Positions 25,291-32,971 of a DNA stretch of 64,000 nt are shown here, piece after piece (the first letter of the stretch is position 1; every line of letters starts with the position of its first letter). Position numbers and translations under genes: made by a program. The stretch spans positions 868,001 through 932,000 of the forward strand of contig NZ_CP054020.1 of the NCBI RefSeq assembly GCF_013282625.1, given 5' to 3'. The notes beneath the pieces were generated by a model, which saw only the letters and a program-made list of their open reading frames with translations, ran no database searches and was not told the DNA's origin. This stretch comes from Thiomicrorhabdus xiamenensis. GTDB lineage: Bacteria > Pseudomonadota > Gammaproteobacteria > Thiomicrospirales > Thiomicrospiraceae.

Positions 25291-26744
25291 TATTTGCCCT
25301 CCTGTAGATCAACGGCAGCAACTGTGTCTTGAGCTTTTTGCTCGGCCAGAGCGCGTTCGCGTTGTTCAATTTCAGTATCGATAGCTGCGGTTACCGCCGC
25401 TTGACCACCGTCATTGTTCAGCACCAGATAGGCGGCCAAAGCTTCCGCTTCGGAATCCAGCATCGGCATTTTCGGCATATAGGCGATATTACCGGTTGTC
25501 AGAACCCCTTTAACGTATTGAGCAACACGTTCCTGAGAGACGCCTTCAGGGAAGTAGCGGTGCAACGGACGAATACCGGTTTCACTCGGAGAGTGACAGT
25601 TCGAGCAGTAGGTCATTGCGATGAATTCACCTGCCTGAATCTTATTGCCATCGTTTACTTCTTTCAGGTGGTCAGGAGTAAATGGATGTGCTTGCAGAAT
25701 ACCGACTTTTTCGATTGTCGGAAGCTGGGATTTGATATCCATACCTGGAACGTCTTTACCGATTACCTGGTTAGAGTACACATATTGACCGGCAACCCAA
25801 GGCTTACGCATGGATTCACGAGCCGTCTCTTCAGGCCATAGACCTGCGACCAGGATAATGATTGTCATCGCACCGGCAAAACCTTGAACGATCATTTGCG
25901 GACGAAGCATGGTGATAATGAAGTAAGCCAGAGTACCGGCAAGTACAATCATAATACTAGACTGGAAGTAGTCTGGAAGACGGTTTTCCATAACCAGTAG
26001 TGCTTGATCCGGAACCGAAGTCAGGTACCACTGGAACATCGACGCACCGATCAGGGTTGAGATAATCCCCAGCCAACCCAGTTTACGAGCCATCTCTTTT
26101 TTGAAGGCAGGGTCTTTGATTCCGGCAATGACGATACCACCTACTACAGCGGTCATGGTGAACATGAATGCCATACGCATACCCAGTTGCGCGAAAGTGT
26201 TGGTTCCGTAGAAACCGTTCAGGTAACCACCGTCTGCGAACCATTGTTCTTTACCAGGTACCATCATGAATGACAGGATACCGACGATAATCAACATAGT
26301 GGCCAGTGACGCCATACCGAAAATTACCGAAATTTTCATGTGCGTACGTTTATCGACGCGGCCAACCAGGTAAACAATCATGTAAACCCCGACAACCTCG
26401 ATCACGAAGAAGACCCACTCAGTCGCCCATTTCCATACAAATGAGTGAATTAGGGCGCCGATTCCGTTCGGGCTAGCGACGGTTGTGGAGTACCAGATCC
26501 CCGGACCGGTAATGGAACCGGCAACATAGGTGAAGACCAGTAAGAAAAGACCGTACTTCTTAACGAAGTCTAGAAGGTCTTCACGGTCTTCGCGGTAGGC
26601 TTTATGTGAAAGATAAGCGAAGAGCATGGCTGCACCAACAGAAGTGTGGGAGGCCAGTACGTGGAAAGTTGCAATCAATGCAACAACCCAACCGGATCCC
26701 ACTGTTGGTTCATACCAAGTCGGATAGAGGCTAATCAAGTCCAT
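25290..26744 (-). CDS. CydA-like bd-type oxidoreductase subunit fused to a C-terminal cytochrome c domain
   Basis: A 484-residue membrane protein, first gene of the operon. About nine spans include ATFHVLASHTSVGAAML (His28, His33), then WATEWVFFVIEVVGV (Glu109, Glu116) aligned with the acidic residues of CydA helix III. The segment ESMRKPWVAGQ corresponds to the CydA motif GRQPW. The usual CydA His in the helix V region appears replaced (GMRMAFMFTM), and the quinol-binding Q-loop is absent. Residues about 365-450 form a cytochrome c domain with CSNCH (380-384) and a Met-rich MPKMPM distal segment. The design suggests electron entry from cytochrome c, not from quinol. It may reduce oxygen or, in reverse, feed quinone. 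Confidence 0.75.
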   Translation of the reverse strand: MDLISLYPTWYEPTVGSGWVVALIATFHVLASHTSVGAAMLFAYLSHKAYREDREDLLDFVKKYGLFLLVFTYVAGSITGPGIWYSTTVASPNGIGALIHSFVWKWATEWVFFVIEVVGVYMIVYLVGRVDKRTHMKISVIFGMASLATMLIIVGILSFMMVPGKEQWFADGGYLNGFYGTNTFAQLGMRMAFMFTMTAVVGGIVIAGIKDPAFKKEMARKLGWLGIISTLIGASMFQWYLTSVPDQALLVMENRLPDYFQSSIMIVLAGTLAYFIITMLRPQMIVQGFAGAMTIIILVAGLWPEETARESMRKPWVAGQYVYSNQVIGKDVPGMDIKSQLPTIEKVGILQAHPFTPDHLKEVNDGNKIQAGEFIAMTYCSNCHSPSETGIRPLHRYFPEGVSQERVAQYVKGVLTTGNIAYMPKMPMLDSEAEALAAYLVLNNDGGQAAVTAAIDTEIEQRERALAEQKAQDTVAAVDLQEGK

Positions 26745-26830
26745 GATATTTATCCTTGAGTCAAAGTTTACAATTTAGTGCAAAGCGCACTATTGAGGAG
26801 GCTATTGTAAAAGTGCCATGGTTGTTTTTT

Positions 26831-26846
26831 AAAACTAAAAAGTTTT
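26831..26846. promoter_or_regulatory. palindrome upstream of the operon
   Basis: AAAACT, AAAA, AGTTTT: 6-bp arms with a 4-nt centre, about 87 bp upstream of the operon start codon. Could be an operator; low complexity lowers confidence. Confidence 0.35.
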
Positions 26847-26856
26847 ATTGATGAGT

Positions 26857-26874
26857 ATATAAGTAAACTTATAT
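26857..26874. promoter_or_regulatory. 18-bp palindrome, candidate operator
   Basis: ATATAAGT, AA, ACTTATAT: 8-bp arms, about 113 bp upstream of the first start codon of the bd-like/sulfide operon. Position and symmetry fit a dimeric regulator site; the regulator is unknown. Confidence 0.45.
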
Positions 26875-27070
26875 GGCAGGCATTACTTACGTAAATGCGT
26901 AAAATTACGACACTTTTATGAACCGAGTTTAGACAAAAGTATCTGATATATGCAATACAGAAAGAGAGAGTAATTGAGTTGTTACGAATAAATCGGAGAG
27001 AAACCTGTGTCAGGTCAAAAAAAAGGGTGTTTTTTAAGAGGTTTTACCAAGTAAATTTTAATTACTCAGT

Positions 27071-27098
27071 GAAAGACCCTTGTAAATCAGGGTCTTTC
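27071..27098. terminator. hairpin downstream of pcm
   Basis: GAAAGACCCT (27071-27080) pairs with AGGGTCTTTC (27089-27098) around an 8-nt loop. It lies 16 bp past the pcm stop. The T tract is short on both strands, so termination strength is uncertain. Confidence 0.6.
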
Positions 27099-27113
27099 TG
27101 CTTGGAAGGAAGC

Positions 27114-27761
27114 TTAGAAATTAAAGATTTTTTTCGGTTGGTTGTTGCTTAAATATTGCATATCCGTCTCGAAAAGCGATTCTGTGCTGAACTGGTTATC
27201 GCTGACACGGGTAATGACTTCGGCTTCCATTGCAGGAGATTCACCGCAGATAACAGCCAGACGACCACCGATATTCAGTTTCTGTTTGAATGTTTCCGGA
27301 ATTTCAGCAACAGCACCAGTCAGAACGATGACATCGTATTGTTTGTTGTCGGCCCAGTCCTGACTGGCATCACCGATATGGAAGTTGATGTTGTCGAATT
27401 CTTTAAGACGGGTCTTAGCGGTTTCCTGCAATGATTTATGCAGTTCAACGGTGGTCACTTCGCGGCCCAGAGAGGCCAGAAGAGCGGTCAGATAGCCGCT
27501 ACCGGTACCGATTTCCAGAATGCTGTCGTCTTCATTGATTTCAAGGGCTTGAAGAATTTTTCCTTCCACTTTAGGCGCCATCATGAATTCGCCTTCGCCG
27601 ATCGGAAGTTCGATGTCGCTATAAGCCAAAGCTTGCTGCGACTCGCTGACAAAATGGTGGCGAGGAGTGTCCATCAACAGATCAAGAACTTTAGGGTCTA
27701 AGACGTCCCATGGACGGATTTGCTGTTCAACCATAAAAAAACGGGCTTGATCTAAATTCAT
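27114..27761 (-). CDS. pcm: protein-L-isoaspartate O-methyltransferase family protein
   Basis: A 215-residue protein with the Pcm order. The N-terminal part reads VEQQIRPWDVLDPKVLDLL, then PRHHFV (family P-R-x-x-F), the loop LPIGEGEFMMAPKVEGKIL, and SAM motif I LEIGTGSGYLTALLASLG. Pcm enzymes methylate isoaspartyl residues in damaged proteins to start their repair. The usual S-x-P-x-(I/V/T) active loop is modified (MMAPKV), as in a subgroup of gammaproteobacterial homologues, so the exact substrate is less certain. Single gene, terminator hairpin behind it. Confidence 0.82.
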   Translation of the reverse strand: MNLDQARFFMVEQQIRPWDVLDPKVLDLLMDTPRHHFVSESQQALAYSDIELPIGEGEFMMAPKVEGKILQALEINEDDSILEIGTGSGYLTALLASLGREVTTVELHKSLQETAKTRLKEFDNINFHIGDASQDWADNKQYDVIVLTGAVAEIPETFKQKLNIGGRLAVICGESPAMEAEVITRVSDNQFSTESLFETDMQYLSNNQPKKIFNF

Positions 27762-28008
27762 AAGAAAGTCCTTTAAGTTACGTCGTTAGCGCTGGCTTTC
27801 AAGCGAACCCAGATCCACTACGACCGAAAAATTTAACTGCAAGATTATAGCGAATTATTTGGGTTTAATAAAAAGATTTTGTCTGAGTCGATGTCTGGCT
27901 TATTGGCGGAACAGCGAAGTTTGCATCTGTGCGGTGTGTCTAATCGAATTGACGTTGAAAAAAACGCTACACTATATCTCTTGTTGAAATTACACCTAAT
28001 AAAGTGTC

Positions 28009-28989
28009 ATGCCGCCTAATCAAAGTAATCCATGTTCCTCTGTCGATAAAAACGCTTTGCCTTGTCTGCGTTCGCAGTTGATCAATGCCGACGATAGCTG
28101 TCTGCAGGGCGCGGTTTCGGCGACACTGATGCCGGCGCTTTTTGAAGACAGTACGCATCAGATCTGGTCGATTGCTTATAGGGATCAGAACTTGAAAGTG
28201 CTGAAGTTGTGTCAGTGTGACGAAGTGGAAAATGCCGGTTTCTGGAATGCGATGCGGGCTTTATTTGATGTCTCCTTGATCAAGGATTATTCGGCTTTGG
28301 CGGGGGCGTATCATTATTTTCGTCATTTTTCCGTTTTTGAGGTACCGGCTCTTGAGGCGATCAGTGCTTCGCAGGAGAATTCTGTGCGCTGGATACTGAC
28401 GCAGACCGTTCATGGCAAAGACCTGTGTACTGCGGCGGTTACCCGTGACATCTGCTGTCAGTTAGCCGCACATTTGGGTTCGATGCACGCCGAGACAGGA
28501 GAGGGCGTGTCTTTTTTAGCTGGAAGGCTTTACGAGAGTGAACTTCCGACGGGGCGACAACTCGATGTTTCTCAATTTAGGCACAAGATCGATGCATTTT
28601 TAAATCGGCATCCACGCATTCAACAGCTTCGCGAATGTTATTCGCAAGACTTTCAACAGATTCGGCAGCAATTGAAGTGTCTCGAGTGGCACAAAATTGT
28701 CCCGATGCTGATCGACTTCCGTTGGGATCAGTTAAGGATTGGCGAAGATGGAAAGCTGTATTTGTTGGATCTGGATGCGGCTCTGTTTGCGCCGATTGAA
28801 ATGGATTGGTTAATGCTAGAACTGGTACTTACGCCCCAACAACTGGAGTGGGTCATGGACGCTTACCAGGGGGTAATACCGCAAGTCTCGCAGTGCCGAG
28901 AATTATATCGTGCACTGTTTTATGCCATGGAGTTGCTGGGCGATCAGCCGTGGTCCTGGTGGAAAGCACAGCCGATTCTCCTTCCTTAG
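28009..28989 (+). CDS. aminoglycoside/choline-kinase-fold protein, possible thiamine-related kinase
   Basis: A 326-residue protein with hints of the APH/choline kinase fold. A Lys-bearing strand NLKVLKLCQC lies near residue 65, LAAHLGSMHAETG fits the helix before the catalytic loop, and MLIDFRWDQLRI with KLYLLDLDAALF (Asp254/256) stands where HxDxxxxN and the metal-binding Asp should be. The catalytic motif is degenerate (no HGD). It is convergent with a PnuT-type permease gene, 8 bp away, at the end of a thiamine-uptake operon. A thiamine or precursor kinase (ThiK-like) is a reasonable guess. Fold assignment is tentative and function is unproven. Confidence 0.55.
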   Translation: MPPNQSNPCSSVDKNALPCLRSQLINADDSCLQGAVSATLMPALFEDSTHQIWSIAYRDQNLKVLKLCQCDEVENAGFWNAMRALFDVSLIKDYSALAGAYHYFRHFSVFEVPALEAISASQENSVRWILTQTVHGKDLCTAAVTRDICCQLAAHLGSMHAETGEGVSFLAGRLYESELPTGRQLDVSQFRHKIDAFLNRHPRIQQLRECYSQDFQQIRQQLKCLEWHKIVPMLIDFRWDQLRIGEDGKLYLLDLDAALFAPIEMDWLMLELVLTPQQLEWVMDAYQGVIPQVSQCRELYRALFYAMELLGDQPWSWWKAQPILLP

Positions 28990-28997
28990 TGGCGAGG

Positions 28998-29633
28998 TTA
29001 TTTATTCGATAGAAGCTTCCACTCGCGATAGCCGTACAGTGCCAGTATCAGATAGAGGCCGAACATAAGAATCGTGACGTAAAAACCGCTCTCCCAGTAG
29101 AGGTAGATGGCCAGAGAGTCGATAACAATCCAGTACAGCCAATTTTCAATGACTTTGCGCGCCATCAAAACGGTGTTCATGACCGAAAATACGGTGACAA
29201 ATGCATCCAGATAAGGAAGCTGGCTGTAGTTATTGGTTTGCAGGTAGATACCGGCCAGTGCGCTTAAGGTGATGCCGATCGCGATAAACGAGAGATGAAA
29301 AAACAGCGATTTACGATGAATGCTGACGCTGTCCGCTGTTTGTTTGCTCGAAGGGTGCTTTTCCGAATGGTTCCAGAGCCAGAAGCCATACACGGCCATT
29401 AACAGGTAGTAAGCGTTGAGCAAGGCCTGCATCGGCAGTTGGCCGTCCCAGAACAGAAACGTATAAATTAATGTACTGAAGAAGGCACTTGGCCAGGCCC
29501 ATTTGCTGTTGTTAGCCGCCAGTATTACATAGCCTATGCCCAAAACGACGGCAAGCCATTCCCATCCGGACTGAGCCAGAAGCGCATAAAAGGCCTGTTC
29601 AAGCCAATGGGGTTCAAGTGAATCAGCAGGCAT
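28998..29633 (-). CDS. pnuT: PnuC-family transporter, likely thiamine permease (PnuT type)
   Basis: A 211-residue membrane protein with seven to eight hydrophobic segments and PnuC-family hallmarks: NAYYLLMAVYGFWLW and later the run from TVFSVMNTVLMARKVIENW into LYWIVIDSLAIYLYW. PnuC proteins are facilitators that trap nicotinamide riboside or, in the PnuT group, thiamine by downstream phosphorylation. The thiamine assignment comes from context: two thiamine-binding YkoF-like genes, a TonB-dependent receptor and a TPP riboswitch upstream. The start overlaps the preceding gene by 11 nt. Last gene of the unit. Confidence 0.8.
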   Translation of the reverse strand: MPADSLEPHWLEQAFYALLAQSGWEWLAVVLGIGYVILAANNSKWAWPSAFFSTLIYTFLFWDGQLPMQALLNAYYLLMAVYGFWLWNHSEKHPSSKQTADSVSIHRKSLFFHLSFIAIGITLSALAGIYLQTNNYSQLPYLDAFVTVFSVMNTVLMARKVIENWLYWIVIDSLAIYLYWESGFYVTILMFGLYLILALYGYREWKLLSNK

Positions 29634-29889
29634 GGATATTGGCTTTCTCGCGGTCGGTACCGATCAATTTGATCACAAAAACAGTTTCCGGCAGCTTTTG
29701 CAGAACCTGTTCGACTTCGGAATTCATCGCACTCATAACCTCGGCATATTGGCCATAAATTTGTGTGCTCATACTGTTGCGTTGAATGGAGACCGAGTCG
29801 ATCTTGTCCAGTGCCTCAATAAAATCGATAATCGGTTGGCAATACTCCTCGTTAAGGGGGTACATGCTGATATCAACGGAAATTTTCAT
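29623..29889 (-). CDS. YkoF-like (MTH1187-type) thiamine-binding protein, copy 1
   Basis: An 88-residue ferredoxin-like protein starting MKISVDISMYPLNEEYCQPI, typical of the MTH1187/YkoF family, which binds thiamine or hydroxymethylpyrimidine. The middle keeps NSMSTQIYGQYAEVMSAM and the end ETVFVIKLIG. It is a paralogue of the gene at 30549-30797 (shared pattern MK-SVDIS-YPL, MST-YG-YAE-MS, LP-FIKL-G). No signal peptide, so it acts in the cytoplasm. It overlaps pnuT by 11 nt. Confidence 0.8.
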   Translation of the reverse strand: MKISVDISMYPLNEEYCQPIIDFIEALDKIDSVSIQRNSMSTQIYGQYAEVMSAMNSEVEQVLQKLPETVFVIKLIGTDREKANIHAC

Positions 29890-29903
29890 GGTTTCTCCTG
29901 AGG

Positions 29904-30536
29904 TTACAGTGACTTATCGGCCTTGATGACAATAAATGTGCCTTTGTCATGTCCGGGAAGAATGTCATTGGTGTCATGGCCGGAGGTTTCCGGAAGAACT
30001 GTTTGCACACTTTGAATATTCGCGAAACCAGCCTGATTCAGCATGGTTTCGATTTCATCGAAAGTATAAAAGGTGGCATCGCAGTAGAAAGGGCTTTCGT
30101 GCTTGTGTTTTTCGTACATTTGCCCAAGTTCGGAGTTGCGTTCCAAATAGGCGACGACAATGGCGCCATTTTCTTTTGTGACTCGTGCCGCTTCCCGATA
30201 GGCTTGAGCCGGATCGTCCAAAAAGCAGGTCGAGGTAATAAAGGCTGCAAAATCAAACAGACCGTCTGAAAATGGGAGCGCTTCGGCAACGCCTTCGGTC
30301 ATCTCCAGGCCGCGTTCCTGTCTGGCGCGTTCGCGCATCGCCTTGGCTGGCTCGACACCCGTGTCGATCGCTAAAGGCTTGGTGAAGCGACCGCTACCGG
30401 CACCGATTTCGATCCCTTTGCCATGCGGCAGCAGTTGCTTGATTGCGGCGATTTCCGCCTGATAGGTCTCCGGGTTTTCGTCAAACCACTGGTCGTAGGT
30501 ATCCGCGTGGGATTCGTATCCTTGTGTTTTAGGCAT
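29904..30536 (-). CDS. class I SAM-dependent methyltransferase in the thiamine operon
   Basis: A 210-residue methyltransferase (UbiE/Methyltransf_11 type). The N-terminus is YESHADTYDQWFDENPETYQ, motif I is GKGIEIGAGSGRFTKPLAID, then AEALPFSDGLFDFAAFI (motif IV) and AYREAARVTKENGAIVVAYL. It is sandwiched between two YkoF-like genes with gaps of 12 and 14 bp, so it is co-transcribed with them. Its substrate is unknown. The position suggests a thiamine-related compound, but a metal or tRNA-type substrate cannot be excluded. Confidence 0.82.
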   Translation of the reverse strand: MPKTQGYESHADTYDQWFDENPETYQAEIAAIKQLLPHGKGIEIGAGSGRFTKPLAIDTGVEPAKAMRERARQERGLEMTEGVAEALPFSDGLFDFAAFITSTCFLDDPAQAYREAARVTKENGAIVVAYLERNSELGQMYEKHKHESPFYCDATFYTFDEIETMLNQAGFANIQSVQTVLPETSGHDTNDILPGHDKGTFIVIKADKSL

Positions 30537-30548
30537 GCTGCGTATCCT

Positions 30549-30797
30549 TTACTGTTCGCGACAACCGCCGGAAAGTTTGATAATAAAGATGCTTTTCGGC
30601 AATGTCTCAAGCGTGGTCTCGATCTCTTTTTCCAGCATGGACATAATTTCGGCATAGTCACCGTAAACGACCGTGCTCATGCTGCCGTAAGAGATTTCCA
30701 AGTTGGTATAGGCACTCAGGCGGCCGATAAACTCTTTAATCGGTTCTCGGTAAGCGCTTTTAAGAGGGTAGAGGCTGATATCGACGGAAACTTTCAT
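30549..30797 (-). CDS. YkoF-like (MTH1187-type) thiamine-binding protein, copy 2
   Basis: An 82-residue protein starting MKVSVDISLYPLKSAYREPI and containing YGSMSTVVYGDYAEIMSML and SIFIIKLSGG, the same family as the 88-residue paralogue downstream. It is presumably a cytoplasmic thiamine-binding protein. It follows the TonB-dependent receptor gene, with a strong minus-strand terminator between them (30811-30846). Expression of the downstream genes therefore needs read-through or an internal promoter. Confidence 0.8.
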   Translation of the reverse strand: MKVSVDISLYPLKSAYREPIKEFIGRLSAYTNLEISYGSMSTVVYGDYAEIMSMLEKEIETTLETLPKSIFIIKLSGGCREQ

Positions 30798-30810
30798 GGT
30801 TTTAACTCCA

Positions 30811-30846
30811 TAAATAAAAAGGCTCCAGAATTCATTCTGGAGCCTT
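30811..30846 (-). terminator. strong terminator after the TonB receptor gene
   Basis: AAGGCTCCAGAA (30819-30830) pairs perfectly with TTCTGGAGCCTT (30835-30846). On the minus strand the stem is followed by TTTTTATTT. It separates the receptor from the downstream YkoF-methyltransferase-YkoF-PnuT genes. Confidence 0.85.
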
Positions 30847-30859
30847 GTGATTTTACACC

Positions 30860-32881
30860 TTAGAAATAGACTCTGGCAGTCACACCGATTTGACGAGGGT
30901 TGCCTAAACCGTAGAATTTATCATAGGTTTCGTCGTAATCCATGTCGAAATAGAAGCCACGTACTGCGTAGGTTTTATCGGTCAGGTTTTTGCCCCATAG
31001 ATAGATTTCATATTCATCCGTTTCGTAACCGAGACGGGCATTAACCAGTTCGTAAGCATCCGACTGGAAGTTGTGAACATTGTCGAAATAGAAGCTGTCG
31101 ACGGCGGTCACATCGGCTTGTGCGTAGAAACCGGTCGGGTTGCGATACTTAAAGCCAAGATTTAGCTGATAACTCGGTGCATGCGCCTGTTCACGGCCGG
31201 AAACGACATAGTAGTTGGTGCTGGTGCCTTCGACATCGGTTTTAATCAGACCCAGAGAACCATACAGTTTCCAGTTTGCTGCAGCTTGCCAATCAAAACT
31301 TCCCTCCAAACCATAGTTTTGCGCACGGTCAAAGTTCTCGGTGTAGAAAAGCCAAGGGTCAAGATCCGTGTCCGGTGCGGTGTAACCGTCGAACTGGGCA
31401 TCATAGCGATCCATATAGAAGGCGACCAGAGCTGTTTTCAGACCGAACTGTCGGTAGTTGGATTTCAATCCGATCTCATAGTTATACAGCGTTTCTGAAT
31501 CATACTGCTCATTCGCTTCGCCGGCAAAGTCCGCATTGAATCCGCCGGCTTTAAATCCGCGGGTGACGCCTGTATAGGCGGTATGCGTCTCGTTGTAGCG
31601 ATAGCTGTAAGTCAGGTGTGCGCCCCAAAGCGTTTCATTCGGGGTGAAGTTATTGACCTGATTGTCGTAATCCAGCTTGTTGTGTTCCACGCGCAAACCG
31701 GTAGAAATTGTAGTTTTCGGGGTGCTGTGGAAATCCAGCTGTGCGAATCCGGCCAGTTTATTATGAGTAAAATCGCTACGCGTTCCGTAAGAGGTATTCT
31801 CATTCGACTCGTTTAGCGAGGATGCATAAAGCCCAGACAGCCAGTCGGTCGAGTCGTTGAAAAGACGACTGTTTTCGGTCGATGTCCAGCGAATTTCCTG
31901 ATCCAAAGTCTGGCGCTCTTTGAAGTTCTGGTAAAACCAGTCCCATGCTCCAGAATCATTCCAGTCGCCATCGTAGCTTTTTTCCATTTTGCTGATGGCC
32001 AAGCTGGTTTTGGACATAAAGGTGAAGTTAGGGTTGGCTTGTGAAGCGACTTTCAGGGATAGGCCATCTGTTTTCAGCGTATCTTTACCCGGCTGGTTGC
32101 TATAAACATCATAGCCGTTGTCAGTAGCCCACATGTCGTAGCCGTTGTTGTAATTCGCGTGCAGTAGTTTCAGATCGACTGTTGTTTTATCATCCGGGAA
32201 AAGGCGAAGGGCGGCTTTTGCTGTAAACTCGTCTTTGCCGTTGGTGTCGTTACGCTCAAGGGTCCGGTTTTTTCGGAATCCGTCGCTGGAATGTTTGAAA
32301 AGGGAAAAGCGATATTGCGGTGCCAAAGGTTCTGAGCCGAGAGGTCCGCTCTGAACCAGGCCGACTTCGGTCAGGTTATCGGAAGCGCGGGACGCTTCTA
32401 CCATGCCTTCTCTGTATGCAGTCGGGTCATTGCTCTCTACCAAAATCAAACCGCCAATGGCGCTCTGCCCGTAACGTACGTTCTGCGGGCCTTTCAATAC
32501 TTCGACTTGCTTCACGTCAAACAAACTGGACGCCATGCCGATTCCGCTATAGTCGATGCCGTCGATTGCAAAACCGACACTGGCATTCGGAGCGCCGGTA
32601 TATTCTTCGCGTTCACCCAGACCGCGAATCTGAATATGGCGTGGACGGGAGGTTTCGCCAGAAAAATTGACGTTTGGCGTTTTTAATAGGATGTCGTCAA
32701 AATGCGTGGCGCCCTGATCCTGTAGTTCGCTTTGTGTCTGAATGGCGACGCTGGCGGCAAGATCCTGAACTTCGGTTTTACGAAGGTCGGCATTAACGGT
32801 AACGGTTTCCAGTTCTTCGGCAGCCATTGTGCTGGTAGCCAGTGAAGAGAGCAGAGCGCTGATAAGGAGTTTCTTTTGCAT
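30860..32881 (-). CDS. TonB-dependent outer-membrane receptor, likely thiamine uptake
   Basis: A 673-residue TonB-dependent receptor. The signal peptide (MQKKLLISALLSSLATS, cleavage near MAA/E) is followed by a TonB-box-like segment ELETVTVNA and the plug domain (RPRHIQIRGLGE, VEVLKGPQNVRYGQSAIGGL). The 22-strand barrel ends in the aromatic terminal strand RQIGVTARVYF. Energy from TonB-ExbBD drives import across the outer membrane. The TPP riboswitch in its leader and the downstream thiamine genes point to thiamine or a thiamine precursor as the substrate. The barrel alone does not reveal this. Confidence 0.9.
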   Translation of the reverse strand: MQKKLLISALLSSLATSTMAAEELETVTVNADLRKTEVQDLAASVAIQTQSELQDQGATHFDDILLKTPNVNFSGETSRPRHIQIRGLGEREEYTGAPNASVGFAIDGIDYSGIGMASSLFDVKQVEVLKGPQNVRYGQSAIGGLILVESNDPTAYREGMVEASRASDNLTEVGLVQSGPLGSEPLAPQYRFSLFKHSSDGFRKNRTLERNDTNGKDEFTAKAALRLFPDDKTTVDLKLLHANYNNGYDMWATDNGYDVYSNQPGKDTLKTDGLSLKVASQANPNFTFMSKTSLAISKMEKSYDGDWNDSGAWDWFYQNFKERQTLDQEIRWTSTENSRLFNDSTDWLSGLYASSLNESNENTSYGTRSDFTHNKLAGFAQLDFHSTPKTTISTGLRVEHNKLDYDNQVNNFTPNETLWGAHLTYSYRYNETHTAYTGVTRGFKAGGFNADFAGEANEQYDSETLYNYEIGLKSNYRQFGLKTALVAFYMDRYDAQFDGYTAPDTDLDPWLFYTENFDRAQNYGLEGSFDWQAAANWKLYGSLGLIKTDVEGTSTNYYVVSGREQAHAPSYQLNLGFKYRNPTGFYAQADVTAVDSFYFDNVHNFQSDAYELVNARLGYETDEYEIYLWGKNLTDKTYAVRGFYFDMDYDETYDKFYGLGNPRQIGVTARVYF

Positions 32882-32933
32882 CTTGTCTTTCCCAAATTAT
32901 CAAGGTCGATCGGGAGACGTGTGAATGCAATTT

Positions 32934-32962
32934 AAAAAGACGGGGAGGTTAAAGTCCCGTGA
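32934..32962 (-). terminator. intrinsic terminator, expression platform of the TPP riboswitch
   Basis: On the minus strand ACGGG, a loop and CCCGT (32956-32960 with 32940-32944) are followed by CTTTTT. It lies between the riboswitch and the receptor start codon, consistent with transcription attenuation when TPP is bound. Confidence 0.6.
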
Positions 32963-32971
32963 ACAATTTCG

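Larger units (their letters stand above)
26745..27070. other. 326-bp promoter region of the sulfide/bd-like operon
   Basis: AT-rich upstream region of the minus-strand operon. It holds two palindromes (26831-26846 and 26857-26874), annotated separately. No short gene is evident. The pcm terminator hairpin begins at 27071. Confidence 0.5.

Noticed and set aside
26847-26862. Possible FNR box upstream of the bd-like operon
   Set aside because: Only the left half (TTGAT) fits; the right half does not match ATCAA.
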